From: Bactericera cockerelli
Lineage: Eukaryota > Arthropoda > Insecta > Hemiptera > Triozidae
Assembly (NCBI GenBank): GCA_024516035.1
Contig: CM044955.1
Location: forward strand, 57,449,655 to 57,513,654
DNA: 64,000 nt
Direction of reading: 5' to 3'
How positions within the stretch are numbered: the first letter of the stretch is position 1; each line of letters begins with the position of its first letter. The translations under genes were made by a program, and so were the position numbers. A model generated the notes under the pieces. The model was not told the origin of the DNA. It was given only the letters and a program-made list of their open reading frames with translations, and made no database searches. Of the stretch, positions 53,938 to 64,000 are shown piece by piece.

Positions 53938-54082
53938 TCAGGCAACTTTCGTAGGCTTTTTAAGGTATTTGAAGCTCGTTTTTGGTGGTTTTGATCGCAG
54001 AAATGGCTTGAATGATATATTTACAATTAAATCGGACATTTTTTCCCGTGTGCAAGTGCCGTTTGGTGCAAACACAAAATAA

Positions 54083-54362
54083 CACGAATAGCTCAGTGGT
54101 TAAGCACTCGCTTGCCATGCGGAAGGTCCCGGGTTCGAACCCCCGCGCCGACAAAAATTTGTATTCAAAATTTGGTTACAGTTGTTTGTAAGGGATACCT
54201 TCCGGTGCGCTCGTGTTGACCCAGCACCTAAATGGGAAGTATTGTGTCACTTCTCGCCCATCAGAGGGGAGGCATACTACGGGATGGGCAGGCTACAACA
54301 CAGACCACAAGCGTCTACAGTAGCTCCTGTTTCATGGCTACGAAACAAAAAAGGCTGTGAAA
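54083..54362 (+). mobile_element. SINE E, best copy
   Basis: Head agctcagtggttaagcactc, B box gggttcgaacccccgcgcc, body ending atggctacgaaacaaaaaag. Confidence 0.78.
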
Positions 54363-54502
54363 CACTCATCTTTAAATAAAGAAAAAATAAAAAAATAAAA
54401 ACAATACAAAATTTCAATTATAATATTTTTTTTGAAAATTTTGTACAATTTCATATTAATTTAACAAAATTACAAAAACGTCTCTGTACACAACAATTTT
54501 AA

Positions 54503-54570
54503 CTCTTTCTTTGAATGACCTTTATCTTTTTAATGCGAATTTTTGTCTCAGTCAAGTCATTAAAAATCTG
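54503..54570 (-). CDS. Candidate short terminal exon
   Basis: After ctttttttcag the minus strand reads IFNDLTETKIRIKKIKVIQR then KS and a stop. It could close a small gene started at 57.3 kb, but the phases through the repeat array do not resolve cleanly, so this is a weak call. Confidence 0.18.
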
Positions 54571-54606
54571 AAAAAAAGGAGGCAATCATTTGTTCTCTTA
54601 CCTGAT

Positions 54607-55910
54607 GATTTTGAAGACTGGAGATTTTGATTTTATTTTGAACTGATGATTTTGTAGACGGGAGATTTTGATTTTATTTTGAACTGATGATTTTGTAGAC
54701 TAGAGATTTTGATTTTATTTTGAACTGATGATTTTGTAGACGGGAGATTTTGATTTTATTTTGAACTGATGATTTCGAAGACTGGAGATTTTGATTTTAT
54801 TTGTAACTGATGATTTTGAAGACTGCAGATTTTGAACTGATGATTTTGTAGGCTGGAGATTTTGAACTGATGATTTTGTAGACTGGAGATTTTGACCTGA
54901 TGATTTTGTAGATTTTGATTTTATTTGGAACTGATGATTTTGTAGACTGGAGATTTTGATTTTATTTGGAACTGATGATTTTGTAGACTGGAGATTTTGA
55001 TTTTACTTGGAACTGATGATTTTGTAGACTGGAGATTTTGATTTTATTTTGAACTGATGATTTTGAAGACTGCAGATTTTGATTTTATTTTGAACTGATG
55101 ATTTTGAAGACTGCAGATTTTGATTTTATTTTGAACTGATGATTTTGAAGACTCTAGATTTTGATTTAATTTTGAACTGATGATTTTGAAGACTCCAGAT
55201 TTTGATTTTATTTTGAACTGATGATTTTGAAGACTCTAGATTTTGATTTAATTTTGAACTCATGATTTTGAAGACTCCAGATTTTGATTTTATTTTGAAC
55301 TGATGATTTTGAAGACTCCAGATTTTGATTTAATTTTGAACTGATGATTTTGAAGACTCTAGATTTTGATTTAATTTTGAACTCATGATTTTGAAGACTC
55401 CAGATTTTGATTTTATTTTGAACTGATGATTTTGAAGACTCCAGATTTTGATTTAATTTTGAACTGATGATTTTGAAGACTCCAGATTTTGATTTTACTT
55501 TGAACTGATGATTTTGAAGACTCCAGATTTTGATTTAATTTTGAACTGATGATTTTGAAGACTCCAGATTTTGATTTTATTTTGAACTGATGATTTTGAA
55601 GACTCCAGATTTTGATTTTATTTTGAACTGATGATTTTAAAGACTCCAGATTTTGATTTTATTTTGAACTGATGATTTTGAAGACTCCAGATTTTGATTT
55701 TATTTGAACTGATGATTTTGAAGACTCCAGATTTTGATTTTATTTTGAACTGATGATTTTGAAGACTGCAGATTTTGAATTTATTTGGAACTGATGATTT
55801 TGTAGACTGGAGATTTTGATTTTATTTTGAACTGATGATTTTGTAGACTGGAGATTTTGATTTTATTTGGAACTGATGATTTTGAAGACTGAAGATTTTG
55901 ATTTGACTAA
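54607..55910. repeat. 41-bp minisatellite, ~31 copies
   Basis: Unit gaactgatgattttgaagac plus tccagattttgattttatttt, with g/c/tgtag variants in clusters. On the minus strand the last unit joins a donor (CATCAG|gtaagag at 54601) and the first follows an acceptor-like tttgcag near 55935. Confidence 0.95.
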
Positions 55911-55979
55911 TACCGTTTGTAATTTTGAAGACTGCAAATGAAAAACCAAAGCAAATTAATAGACTTTTAACAAACTATA

Positions 55980-57057
55980 CAGGGTGTTACTAAATTACTG
56001 TCAGATAGAAAATGTGCGTGTTTTTGGGGTCATTTTAGGGGGGGTTCGTTCTCTAAAAAAATCCCGAAAAATGCTTCCTCTCCCTTCCAGGAGCTGTGAA
56101 AGTTAAAAAAATAAAAGTGTTTTTTTACTATAACTCTTGAAATACAAGAGCTATCTTAACAAAATTTTGTGAACTTACCTTATATTATGCTCCTATTATT
56201 CCCACATAACTTGCATTTCGGTGACATTTTCAGGGTCGGCTGTATGGGGTCAAGCTGCAAAGAAAACCGCCATATCTTTTTGTAATAATAAAAGTAGTGA
56301 AATAAAATTTAAGCCACTTTATTGTAAATGTTTTTTTCTACAAAAAAGCTCTGAATATTTTTTTTGTCAAATGCACGTATCACTCCAAAAAATCGAGTTG
56401 AAAAATCGAAGTGAAAGAACTTTTGACAACCGTGTGTAAGAGTCTTTATTGCGTATTAGGTATCAAATGCATTCAGCTATTTTTTTTTTTTTTTTTTTGG
56501 CCAGCTACATTTTTTAGACTTAATTAATTGTTTGTTTTCACTTCTTGACAGCAAACATTATGTTCAGGTATGTGTGAGGGGATCAGATTTAGAGAGGGAA
56601 AATGTTGAAAGGACACACGCGGTTATCCAAAGTTTTTCAACTCGATTTTTTGGAGTGATACGTGCATTTGACAAAAAAAATATTCAGAGCTTTTTTGTAG
56701 AAAAAAACATTTACAATAAAGTGGCTTAAATTTTATTTCACTACTTTTATTATACAAAAAGATATGGCGGTTTTCTTTGCAGCTTGACCCCATACAGCCG
56801 ACCCTGAAAATGTCACCGAAATGCAAGTTATGTGGGAATAATAGGAGCATAATATAAGGTAAGTTCACAAAATTTTGTTAAGATAGCTCTTGTATTTCAA
56901 GAGTTATAGTAAAAAAACACTTTTATTTTTTTAACTTTCACAGCTCCTGGAAGGGAGAGGAAGCATTTTTCGGGATTTTTTTAGAGAACGAACCCCCCCT
57001 AAAATGACCCCAAAAACACGCACCTTTTCTATCTGACAGTAATTTAGTAACACCCTG
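55980..57057. mobile_element. 1,078-bp foldback element
   Basis: Arms of about 425 bp (55980-56405 and 56632-57057) are nearly perfect inverted copies, ends cagggtgttactaaattact, flanked by TATA on both sides. Spacer of ~225 bp holds no transposase. Confidence 0.9.
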
Positions 57058-57216
57058 TATATTATTCTTTGAATGAATTGCAAAGAAGTATTTGTTCAAT
57101 ATAAACAAACTAAGTATTATTAGTTACGTATTATATCGTATTGGTTTTAAAGAAAAATCTATAATTATTTATTGAAATAAATTTGTTTTCATGTACTAAT
57201 AAATTAAATGTCAACT

Positions 57217-57293
57217 CACCTCTTTTAGTTTCACAATTTAAAAAAAGAAGATAACTGATAGTTATTAGATTTATGATGACTTGACGACTCATT
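57217..57293 (-). CDS. Candidate signal-peptide exon, unrecognised
   Basis: The minus strand reads MSRQVIINLITISYLLFLNC followed by ETKR and then the donor gtgagttga. Charge, hydrophobic core and Cys fit a secretory signal. Further down on this strand lie an acceptor-like tttgcag near 55935, a 41-bp array, and a possible terminal exon near 54570. Unsupported by homology. Confidence 0.3.
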
Positions 57294-57401
57294 TTAACTA
57301 TTGTTGCGTAATACTAATTCATTTTTGGCGTTCAAAATTTGAAAGGTCATTCAAAACAAATCACGGATATTATTTTAATATTTTTTTCCTGCTGATAAAG
57401 T

Positions 57402-57533
57402 AAGGCCGAAATTAATAGACGTTTTTGTAATACCTCTGTGGCACTGCGTCTGAGATTGCGTACTGCCTTAGATGAGGAAAACCGAAGCTAAGGAAATACT
57501 TAAATTATCGATTTTGTCTATTAATTTCGCCCT
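57402..57533. mobile_element. MITE M
   Basis: ggccgaaattaatagacgtt to gtctattaatttcgccct. Confidence 0.8.
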
Positions 57534-57696
57534 AAGTATACAAGTTTGTTGAAAAAAAATCTCCTATTTTAACTTAAAAGTAGCCTTGAAACCCATCATC
57601 ATAGGCAGCGTAAAACAATTAAAAATCCCCAAGACAAATATCTCCATTGCCAACCCATCTCTTCTTCTCTTGTCAATATTCTGATTGTATCACATG

Positions 57697-57870
57697 CTGT
57701 TGTTGTTGGTGTTGTTGTTACGAGCTTGGCTACAACTGGGGCTGAGTGATGGTCTCCAGTCAACTTTTAGCTGGCTCTTCCTGAACCAAATATTCGTGCG
57801 ATCATCAATCGTGATAACTTGGGCTTTTTCTTCACGAGCCATTGAAGTCATTGAACCCTTAGGAAAACTA
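57697..57870 (+). repeat. Repeat L, 5' part
   Basis: gttacgagcttggctacaac to gaacccttaggaaaact. Confidence 0.6.
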
Positions 57871-57984
57871 ATGCATCTTCGTTGTTCCAAATATTCATGA
57901 AAAATAGATTATCGGCACGCTCTGTGTTGTGGTGGAAAAACAAATTTTCATGTCGTCTATATCAGCAACATTTGTTTCGTTAAA

Positions 57985-58130
57985 CCGACCTCAGTAGCTT
58001 GATCAGTAAGGCGGCGGACTTGTAACCTGGAGGTCGGTGGTTCAAGTCCCGGTTTCAGCGTGGATTTAGTAATGCGAGTTTGAGTAGTTGTGGTATCACG
58101 AAAGTGATTAACACAAAAGTATGATAACGT
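57985..58130 (+). mobile_element. SINE C
   Basis: Full copy. Confidence 0.75.
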
Positions 58131-58256
58131 TTTTTTCGTTAAATGAAGCATTCGTTACGTCAATGAAACATTTTTTGTCCAAATAAACCAAATCCGCGAC
58201 ACGCTACGTAGAATATACACAATCTTCATAACTTTGTGTTTTGCTTATTTTTTTAC

Positions 58257-58405
58257 CGACCTCAGTCAGTAGCTTGATCGATAAGGCGGCAGACTTGTAA
58301 CCTGGAGGTCGGTGGTTCAATTCCCGGTTTCAGCGTAGATTTAGTGAAGCGAGTTTGAGTAGATGTGGTATCGCGAAAGTGATTAACACAATAATATGAT
58401 AACTT
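58257..58405 (+). mobile_element. SINE C
   Basis: Full copy, 130 bp after the last, same orientation. Confidence 0.75.
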
Positions 58406-58526
58406 ATAACTTTTTTTTAACTAAAATTTTGAGAGCAGACAGCGAATTTGGATGTGGATATTTTTTTTCGTGATTTATAATGTACAATAGTTCATTGTAA
58501 AATTCAAAGTTATTCACTGGCCTGCA

Positions 58527-59060
58527 GGGCCAAGTTAGAGGATAGTTTGAAGTTAAAAACATACAAAATGAGGAACTCAGAAAACGGGTTTTAATAAAAA
58601 GAATTAGTTTAGTACCAAGACTACTTGGCCGCAAACAAGATATCACTGCATTCATTGGCAAAACCTTTTTGGATAGGAGTTCTGGAACTTGGCCCTTTTT
58701 ATAAAGGTAGTTTTTTGTGAGATACAAATATCTGAACGAACAGCATCGAATTGCTCCGATTGAAAGAATATCCTTATCCAGAATGAGAATCGGTCATACT
58801 TTTATTACCCATGTGGCCACCTGTTCAAAAAGGAACCCCCTCCTCTTTGTCAATGTGGTGTTGTCCTTACGGTTGCACACCTCCTTGAATGCCCTATCCT
58901 AGCTCCTGCCCGTACCAATTTGTCCGCTATACCATCGTTACGTGACGACACAAATGAAATTGACGCCCTGACTATATGCCTGAAACCAATAAAATGCTAT
59001 AGAAAAATTTAGTTTGAAACGGAAACGGTGCGAAAGACCGCTTGTAGTTAAAGCACCTTA
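58527..59060 (+). mobile_element. Non-LTR retrotransposon 3' end
   Basis: Frames read SLSRMRIGHTFITH and, after a shift, QCGVVLTVAHLLECP, the RNase H end plus CxCG..H..C knuckle of I/R1-type ORF2. Carries the empty site of the piggyBac-like MITE at 1669. On the opposite strand nearby (58425-58445) NSLSALKIL resembles an RNase H DSLSAL motif, hinting at a 5' inversion. Confidence 0.7.
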
Positions 59061-59135
59061 AAAAAAAGAATATCCAACTGCTCCTCTAATATTTTTAGGA
59101 TCAGCACGAAGCCTGGTTTTAAGTATCTATAGTTA

Positions 59136-59292
59136 TGTCGCGGAACCACTTTCGCATTACTTCAGGGCACTTTAACTTAACATCCATGCCATTCCGGAAA
59201 CGGAAAAACTCGGTCAGAATTTGCCGCTCCGACCGGGATTCGAACCCGCAACCTCCAGGTCAGCAACAAATGCTCTTAATTAAAGGAGGTCA
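59136..59292 (-). mobile_element. SINE F
   Basis: Reverse copy, head partly lost. Confidence 0.66.
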
Positions 59293-59353
59293 CAAAGACT
59301 AGTATTATTACGAGTATTTCTTAGGTCAGACCAGTTCACATATACCTTTTAAC

Positions 59354-59498
59354 CGACCTAAGTAGCTTGATCGATAAGGTGGCGGACTTGTAACCTGGAG
59401 GTCGGTGGTTCAGCGGTTTCAGCGTAGATTTAGTAAAGTGAGTTTGAGTAGTTGTGATATCACGAAAGTGATTAACACAAATATGAAAACTTTGTAAC
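59354..59498 (+). mobile_element. SINE C
   Basis: Full copy. Confidence 0.72.
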
Positions 59499-59523
59499 TT
59501 TTTTTTTAAAAATATTCATACAA

Positions 59524-59727
59524 TATAATAATATCGCCTTATTTATACTGTCCGATTAGGACTATTAAGTCCTATTATTCCAGCAGTCAGCCCAAGACGT
59601 ATTATTATGTGGTAAAAATCCCAAATGGGAGGATTACTTGTCATGTCCCGGCTGGGTTTCGAACCCGCGACCTCTGGAATCGCTGGATTCACAGAGTGCC
59701 CCCTTTACCAGTGAGCTACCGGGACAG
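59524..59727 (-). mobile_element. SINE B
   Basis: Full-length reverse copy. Confidence 0.75.
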
Positions 59728-60045
59728 AGCAATTCATAAAAATGGAGCATTTGCTCATGAACAAAAGCTCGAAGTAAGAGCAAAAGGTCTGAAGGAAAAG
59801 GTAGAAGTAAAAGTATTTGCTCATTTTCGTATTCATAACCATTTGCTTTTACTCGTGAGCAGAGCGAATGCTCACAAGCAATTACTCTATGTTTAAGTTA
59901 GAGGAGCAATTTAATAAAAGGAAAAGGTCAACTTTATGAATATCCAAGTACCATTTACTTCCAAAGAAGGAAAAGCTTTTGCTCTCAAAACTTTATGAAT
60001 ACCGACTGAAGCAATTCCTTCAAATTTTGGAAGTAAAAGACGTAA
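59728..60045. mobile_element. Palindrome-rich element, second copy
   Basis: Inverted relative to 47546-47911 (ttgcttttactcgtgagcag and atgaataccgactgaagcaa) and also flanked by SINE B copies. Confidence 0.62.
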
Positions 60046-60048
60046 TAG

Positions 60049-60204
60049 ACGTATTCCAACAGTAAGCCCAAGACGTAATAGTATGTGGTAAAAATCCCGA
60101 ATGGGAAGATAACTTGTCATGTCCCGGCTGGTTTTCGAACCCGCGACCTTTGGAATCGCTCGATTCACAGAGTGCCGCCTTTACCACTGAGCTACCGGGA
60201 CAGA
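60049..60204 (-). mobile_element. SINE B, truncated tail
   Basis: Reverse copy lacking the last part of the tail. Confidence 0.7.
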
Positions 60205-60950
60205 CATAAAATATTTCCCTCAGACAATCTTCCTTGGGTACGGACGGGTAGTTTACCAAGATCTGATGGCACATAGCCGATGGCACATTTTTTTGCGAGA
60301 CCATGGTCGAAAGCTATAGAAAGTCGTGTGCACACCCGTCTATTTTTTTTAACCATTCCTCCAAGGAAAAAACCGCATAATGCGAAATAATTAAAATGCT
60401 CCTTCCAGCACAAGTGCCCTCCATCCTTCATGCTCCTTTCACCCAGCGCTTTCTGTTCTTCTTTGTCTTTTAATATTTCTTTCAGATCAATATGTCTAGA
60501 CTTAGATCTCCTGCTTTAGCATTCCTCCCTCTGTTTCTTAAGAGAAGCTCTGTGTTATTTCATGCATCACGGATTTGAAAGAGATCTCAACAGTGGATTA
60601 TACTGAAAATTATATTGTTTTTTTTTTTTTTTTTTTTAATGTGCGACCAACCTTTGAGCTTTGAGGGTGTCCTCAAAACGCAGACAAAAACTGGCGAAAT
60701 TTGAAATTTTCCAAATTTTAATTTCAAATAACCCCTCCTGACATTTTTTACTTTCCTTAACCTATTCGTCGAAAATTTGACCTACCCAGTTTTTCACTTT
60801 TTTATAGATAAAATCAAATATAATTATTATTTTTTCGAGAGAATTTATACTTTGATACACCGAGAAAACTTTATGATTTTGTGTCTTGTTGAAAAATAAG
60901 CCATTCTCAATTAATCACATCACTGAAACTCAAAAATCAGCAACTTTCAG
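60205..60950. other. Gene-free stretch
   Basis: A repeat P fragment near 60748-60810; otherwise nothing recognised. Confidence 0.4.
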
Positions 60951-60956
60951 TGAGCT

Positions 60957-61112
60957 TAAAACTTGGATGCATGACAAACCCTCGTAATGCTGCATGGCTA
61001 TTCCTGGCTCATCACAGGCTGGGACAAGTTGATTTGACTATCTAGTTTGTGAGTTTCCAGCGAATGGAGGGTAAAACCCCCGTGCTGTTGAAAGCGACGT
61101 TACACAAAAAAA
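60957..61112 (+). mobile_element. 5S-rRNA-headed SINE, body only
   Basis: Keeps aaacttggatgcatgacaaa and ggagggtaaaacccccgtgc. Confidence 0.6.
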
Positions 61113-61415
61113 ATATCACTTTAATCAATTTTAACAACACTTGAAAAAACCAAGAGGTCAATAAAGGTCACGTCACGGGTGAGTGTGAATCGACCTTAAG
61201 ACAGACCTACAAAGTAATTCAATACAAAGTAATTCAAGTATTATTCATGTACACTTTAAAATGCTACAGTACAATATACAATACTCTGTTTATCCTAAAA
61301 GAATGTGCCTAAAGAGTCCCTTTACTCTCACAGTCTAAATAAAGTCTCATTTATTGGTGTATGTTATTAAAAATATTGGTTATTAAAATGCTACGAAAAT
61401 ATTAGGTTGCGATAA
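61113..61415. other. Gene-free stretch
   Basis: Nothing recognised. Confidence 0.4.
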
Positions 61416-61417
61416 TT

Positions 61418-61592
61418 TGAAGGGATGGGTGGAAGAGATTGCCAAAGGCAATAACCACGCCCTTTAGTTGAGACATAATTTTTTTCTATTCCTTTTTATT
61501 ATATATATAGTTTCCATTTTTTAATTGTTATAATAATTATTCGTACTGTATACTATACATATGTCTTTTTATATCTAATAAAGCGTTTAATA
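61418..61592 (+). mobile_element. Repeat J
   Basis: gggtggaagagattgccaaa to aataaagcgtttaataataa. Confidence 0.62.
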
Positions 61593-62048
61593 ATAATAAT
61601 AAGAAAACCTAAAGTAATGCGAAAGCGATCCCGGGGCACACTTACCTTTAAAAAGAAAACAAAAAAAATAAGAAGAAAAGTGTAAGTAAAAACCTCTTGA
61701 AAGTGTTTGAAAAATGCGTCGGTTGAAATGTACATCAAAGATAATTAATTTAACCCGAGACCAAGTTGCCCTCACAACTGCCGACGACAGTGAGAATAAT
61801 AACTCATAGTACAACATGATGTTTTTTCAAAAGTTTCCGTGAAAACTTGTTTCAAAGCGAACAATCAGTGGAAGGAGGGAAATGATTTTCACGTTTTTGT
61901 TTTTCATATCCAGGCTAATTAATTTTCAGTTAAATTTCTCGAAATTCTTCCACTCGTAAACATCAGGTATACAGGACTTGTAAACAGGTATACAGGACTT
62001 GTAAACAGGTATACGTACACAGGAGTAATGTAACATTGAATACTAGGA
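61593..62048. other. Gene-free stretch
   Basis: A SINE F scrap at 61615-61655 and a tandem gtatacaggacttgtaaaca (61965-62005). Confidence 0.45.
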
Positions 62049-62320
62049 ATTTTCATAAGTATAAACAGAAAACTGAGAAGTTGTACTCGATGTACATAAA
62101 TATCAGAACATACCTGGACAGCTGTTTCGAGCTTATTTGCTCTCAACAGCAGGTATTATAGTTCTGATTATCCATCAACTAACCTCTCTATTTTAATCAG
62201 TATAAATGGAAGAGTGAGAAGTTGTACTCGATATACATAAATATCAGAACATACCTGGATAGCTGTTTCGAGCTTATTTGCTCTCAACAGCAGGTAATAG
62301 TTCTGATTATCCATGCCATC
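62049..62320 (-). repeat. Direct tandem duplication, ~150 bp
   Basis: Two copies share tacataaatatcagaacata through cagcaggta. The unit contains the candidate exon and donor described at 62256-62315. Confidence 0.85.
62256..62315 (-). CDS. Candidate first coding exon, unrecognised
   Basis: On the minus strand an ATG at 62315 opens 20 codons, MDNQNYYLLLRANKLETAIQ, ending exactly before gtatgttctg, a good donor. A second copy about 140 bp downstream (62178-62104) has the same donor but two extra bases that break the frame. I recognise no family. The duplicated donor resembles the pattern at the known genes, which is the main reason to list it. Confidence 0.3.
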
Positions 62321-62452
62321 GAATAATCTCTATATTTTAATGAGTATAAACAGAAATGTGTACTGTAACTGTTAAAAATTACGTTAAAAGTTTTTTTATT
62401 TGTGATCACAATCGTAATATTACAAAATAATTATAACTCGATCTCGCACTGA

Positions 62453-62600
62453 CCTCAGTAGCTTGATCGATAAGGCGGAGGACTTGTAATCTCGAGGTCG
62501 ATGGTTCAAGTCCCGGTTCCAGCGTATAGATTTAGTAAAGTGAGTTTGAGTTGTTGTAATACCATTAAAGTGATTGATTGACACCGATATGATAACTTAC
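62453..62600 (+). mobile_element. SINE C
   Basis: Full copy, followed by a reverse partial copy at 62624-62696, making an inverted pair. Confidence 0.72.
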
Positions 62601-62623
62601 TCAATCTCGCGATACTAAATATT

Positions 62624-62696
62624 TTCTTCACTTGGGACTTGAACCACAGACCTCCGATTACAAGTCCGCCGCCTAATCGATCAAGATATTGAGTTC
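62624..62696 (-). mobile_element. SINE C head, reverse
   Basis: gattacaagtccgccgccta and gatcaagatattgagttc. Confidence 0.66.
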
Positions 62697-62873
62697 GGAA
62701 TGTACAGTAACTGTACTACATGATATAATTGTTATTACAATCGCTTTATCTTGAACATTGTGTACAATTTATTGATTCCTTGAATGTGCCAAGTTTCGTC
62801 CGAGTTGAAGTTTGAGCACTATGTAGGTATCTGTATTTCGTACGTACTTTGAATGTAATAAAAGCTAACGTTA

Positions 62874-63103
62874 GCCAGCGTCGATCGCGCGTTGAATGCA
62901 CCGGTTCTCGTAGGATCACCGAACTTGAGCATCCAGCGAGGTAATGACTTCGTGATGCTGGCATTCTGGCCCAAGGCCCAACCCAGGCTGGTTGAGGTTA
63001 ATGTTGGTACCAGGTTTGTGAATTTCCTGCGAATGGAGGGTAACACCCCCGACCTGATTTGACCATGCAGTTCAAAGCGACGTTAAACCTAAATTAAAAA
63101 AAG
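62874..63103 (+). mobile_element. 5S-rRNA-headed SINE
   Basis: cagcgtcgatcgcgcgttga, the 5S-like head, shared body and A tail; nearly intact. Confidence 0.76.
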
Positions 63104-63239
63104 CTAACGTTTCTTGACACAAACCGTTTCTGTCTACAGTGGAGGGTTGGCCAGGAATGCAGGAATGTTAAATTAATGTTTTCTTTCAAGGAGTTTCGTT
63201 AGAAGTTTCAAATTCATGAATTACGACCCTTTAAAGTAC

Positions 63240-63330
63240 TGAATGGTACGCATCTTGATAGCCCCAGGATACGTTTTTGATGTCTGGGATGATGTTCTTG
63301 GCTTTGTTCTATCCATCTCTTCATCAGCAT
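63240..63330 (-). other. Possible retroelement ORF fragment
   Basis: Similar at nucleotide level (inverted) to 63859-63935; one frame of the latter reads VFSDIKDEPWGYQDAF, vaguely like the linker before non-LTR reverse transcriptases. Weak. Confidence 0.25.
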
Positions 63331-63388
63331 TATTAATTTTGCGTATTATTTGAAGAGGAGAGTATGACAAACGCCAAATCATTTCTAA

Positions 63389-63857
63389 TTTTGTGTTTCT
63401 AGCACAAGTCTCGCTACTCCTCTTCAAATAAAACACCAAATTATATGTCTGAACTTTTGTTTTCTAATAGAAATTTCTGCCCAAGTGTGTATCTACTCCT
63501 AGCTCTTGTCTCTTTTCTTCAAATAATACACCAAGTTATTTCTTATCTATAGTAATTTGCCAATTTATTTCTCATCTTGTGTTTTTCTAATAGAAATATT
63601 CTGCACAAACCTACTCCTTGTATTGATCTCTCTTCTTCAAACAATACACCAAATTAATTCTCATCTTGTGTTTTCTAATAGAAATATTCTGCACAAACCT
63701 ACTCCTTGTATTGATCTCTCCTCTTCAAACAATACACCAAATTATTTCTCATCTTGCGTTTTCTAATAGAAATATTCTGCACAAACCTATACTACTCCTT
63801 GTATTGATCTCCTCTTCAAATAATACGCCAAATTATTTCTCATCTTGCGTTTTCTAA
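63389..63857 (+). repeat. ~85-bp tandem repeat, ~5 copies
   Basis: Unit ttttctaatagaaatattct plus gcacaaacctactccttg and caaattatttctcatctt. The first two copies are more diverged. Confidence 0.88.
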
Positions 63858-64000
63858 TAAAGTTGAAGAAGAGATGGGATGCACAGGAGAAAAACGTCTT
63901 CTCAGACATCAAAGACGAACCCTGGGGCTATCAAGATGCTTTCTGCTGACATCTACAGATAGGAGAGTGGGGCCAGACAGAGATTTACCTTCTGAGAAGG
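63858..64000 (+). other. Window end, open fragment
   Basis: A frame reads LKKRWDAQEKNVFSDIKDEP then WGYQDAFC and stop. Its inverted relative lies at 63240-63330. Possibly retroelement-derived. Confidence 0.25.

Overview
This is an AT-rich animal nuclear window with short exons, long repeat-filled introns, GT-AG splice sites and no operons. The three recognisable proteins and the repeat load (several tRNA-headed SINE families, 5S-rRNA-headed SINEs, MITEs, Helitrons, non-LTR retrotransposon tails) suggest an arthropod, most likely an insect. A hemipteran is my guess, but the window alone does not prove the order.

Layout. (1) 1-4,600: repeats only, including a retrotransposon tail split by a piggyBac-like MITE. 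(2) 4,665-16,998, + strand: a CD36-family scavenger receptor in eight recognised exons. Its exon 6 acceptor is preceded by 23 tandem copies of the intron/exon junction, and its last exons carry small frame-breaking indels. (3) 20,010-27,426, - strand: a complete eight-exon WDR12 (ribosome biogenesis WD40 protein), tail-to-tail with the CD36 gene. (4) 29,832-39,162, + strand: the first eight exons of a KAT7/chameau-type MYST histone acetyltransferase, head-to-head with WDR12 about 2.4 kb away. Its acetyl-CoA-binding half was not found. (5) 40,400-64,000: almost entirely repeats, minisatellites and nested MITEs, with a few unrecognised candidate minus-strand exons (62.3 kb, 57.3 kb, 54.6 kb, 53.9 kb, 45.4 kb).

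The most striking feature is structural. At 8 boundaries in the three genes (CD36 exon 6; WDR12 exons 4, 6 and 8; KAT7 exons 4, 5, 7 and 8), the edge of the exon together with its splice site has been tandemly copied into the adjoining intron, from 1 to 23 times. Copies keep recognisable GT or AG signals and often keep the reading frame (periods 33, 54, 129 and 162 bp). The result is a field of decoy or alternative splice sites beside constitutive exons. I treat this as the main candidate for something undescribed.

Second, 5S-rRNA-headed SINEs and a tRNA-headed SINE share the same central domain, which points to head swapping on a common body. Third, SINEs and MITEs sit within a few bases of functional splice sites; one appears to supply a donor. 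The three genes work in unrelated processes (lipid/scavenger uptake, 60S ribosome assembly, histone acetylation), and I infer no joint pathway.
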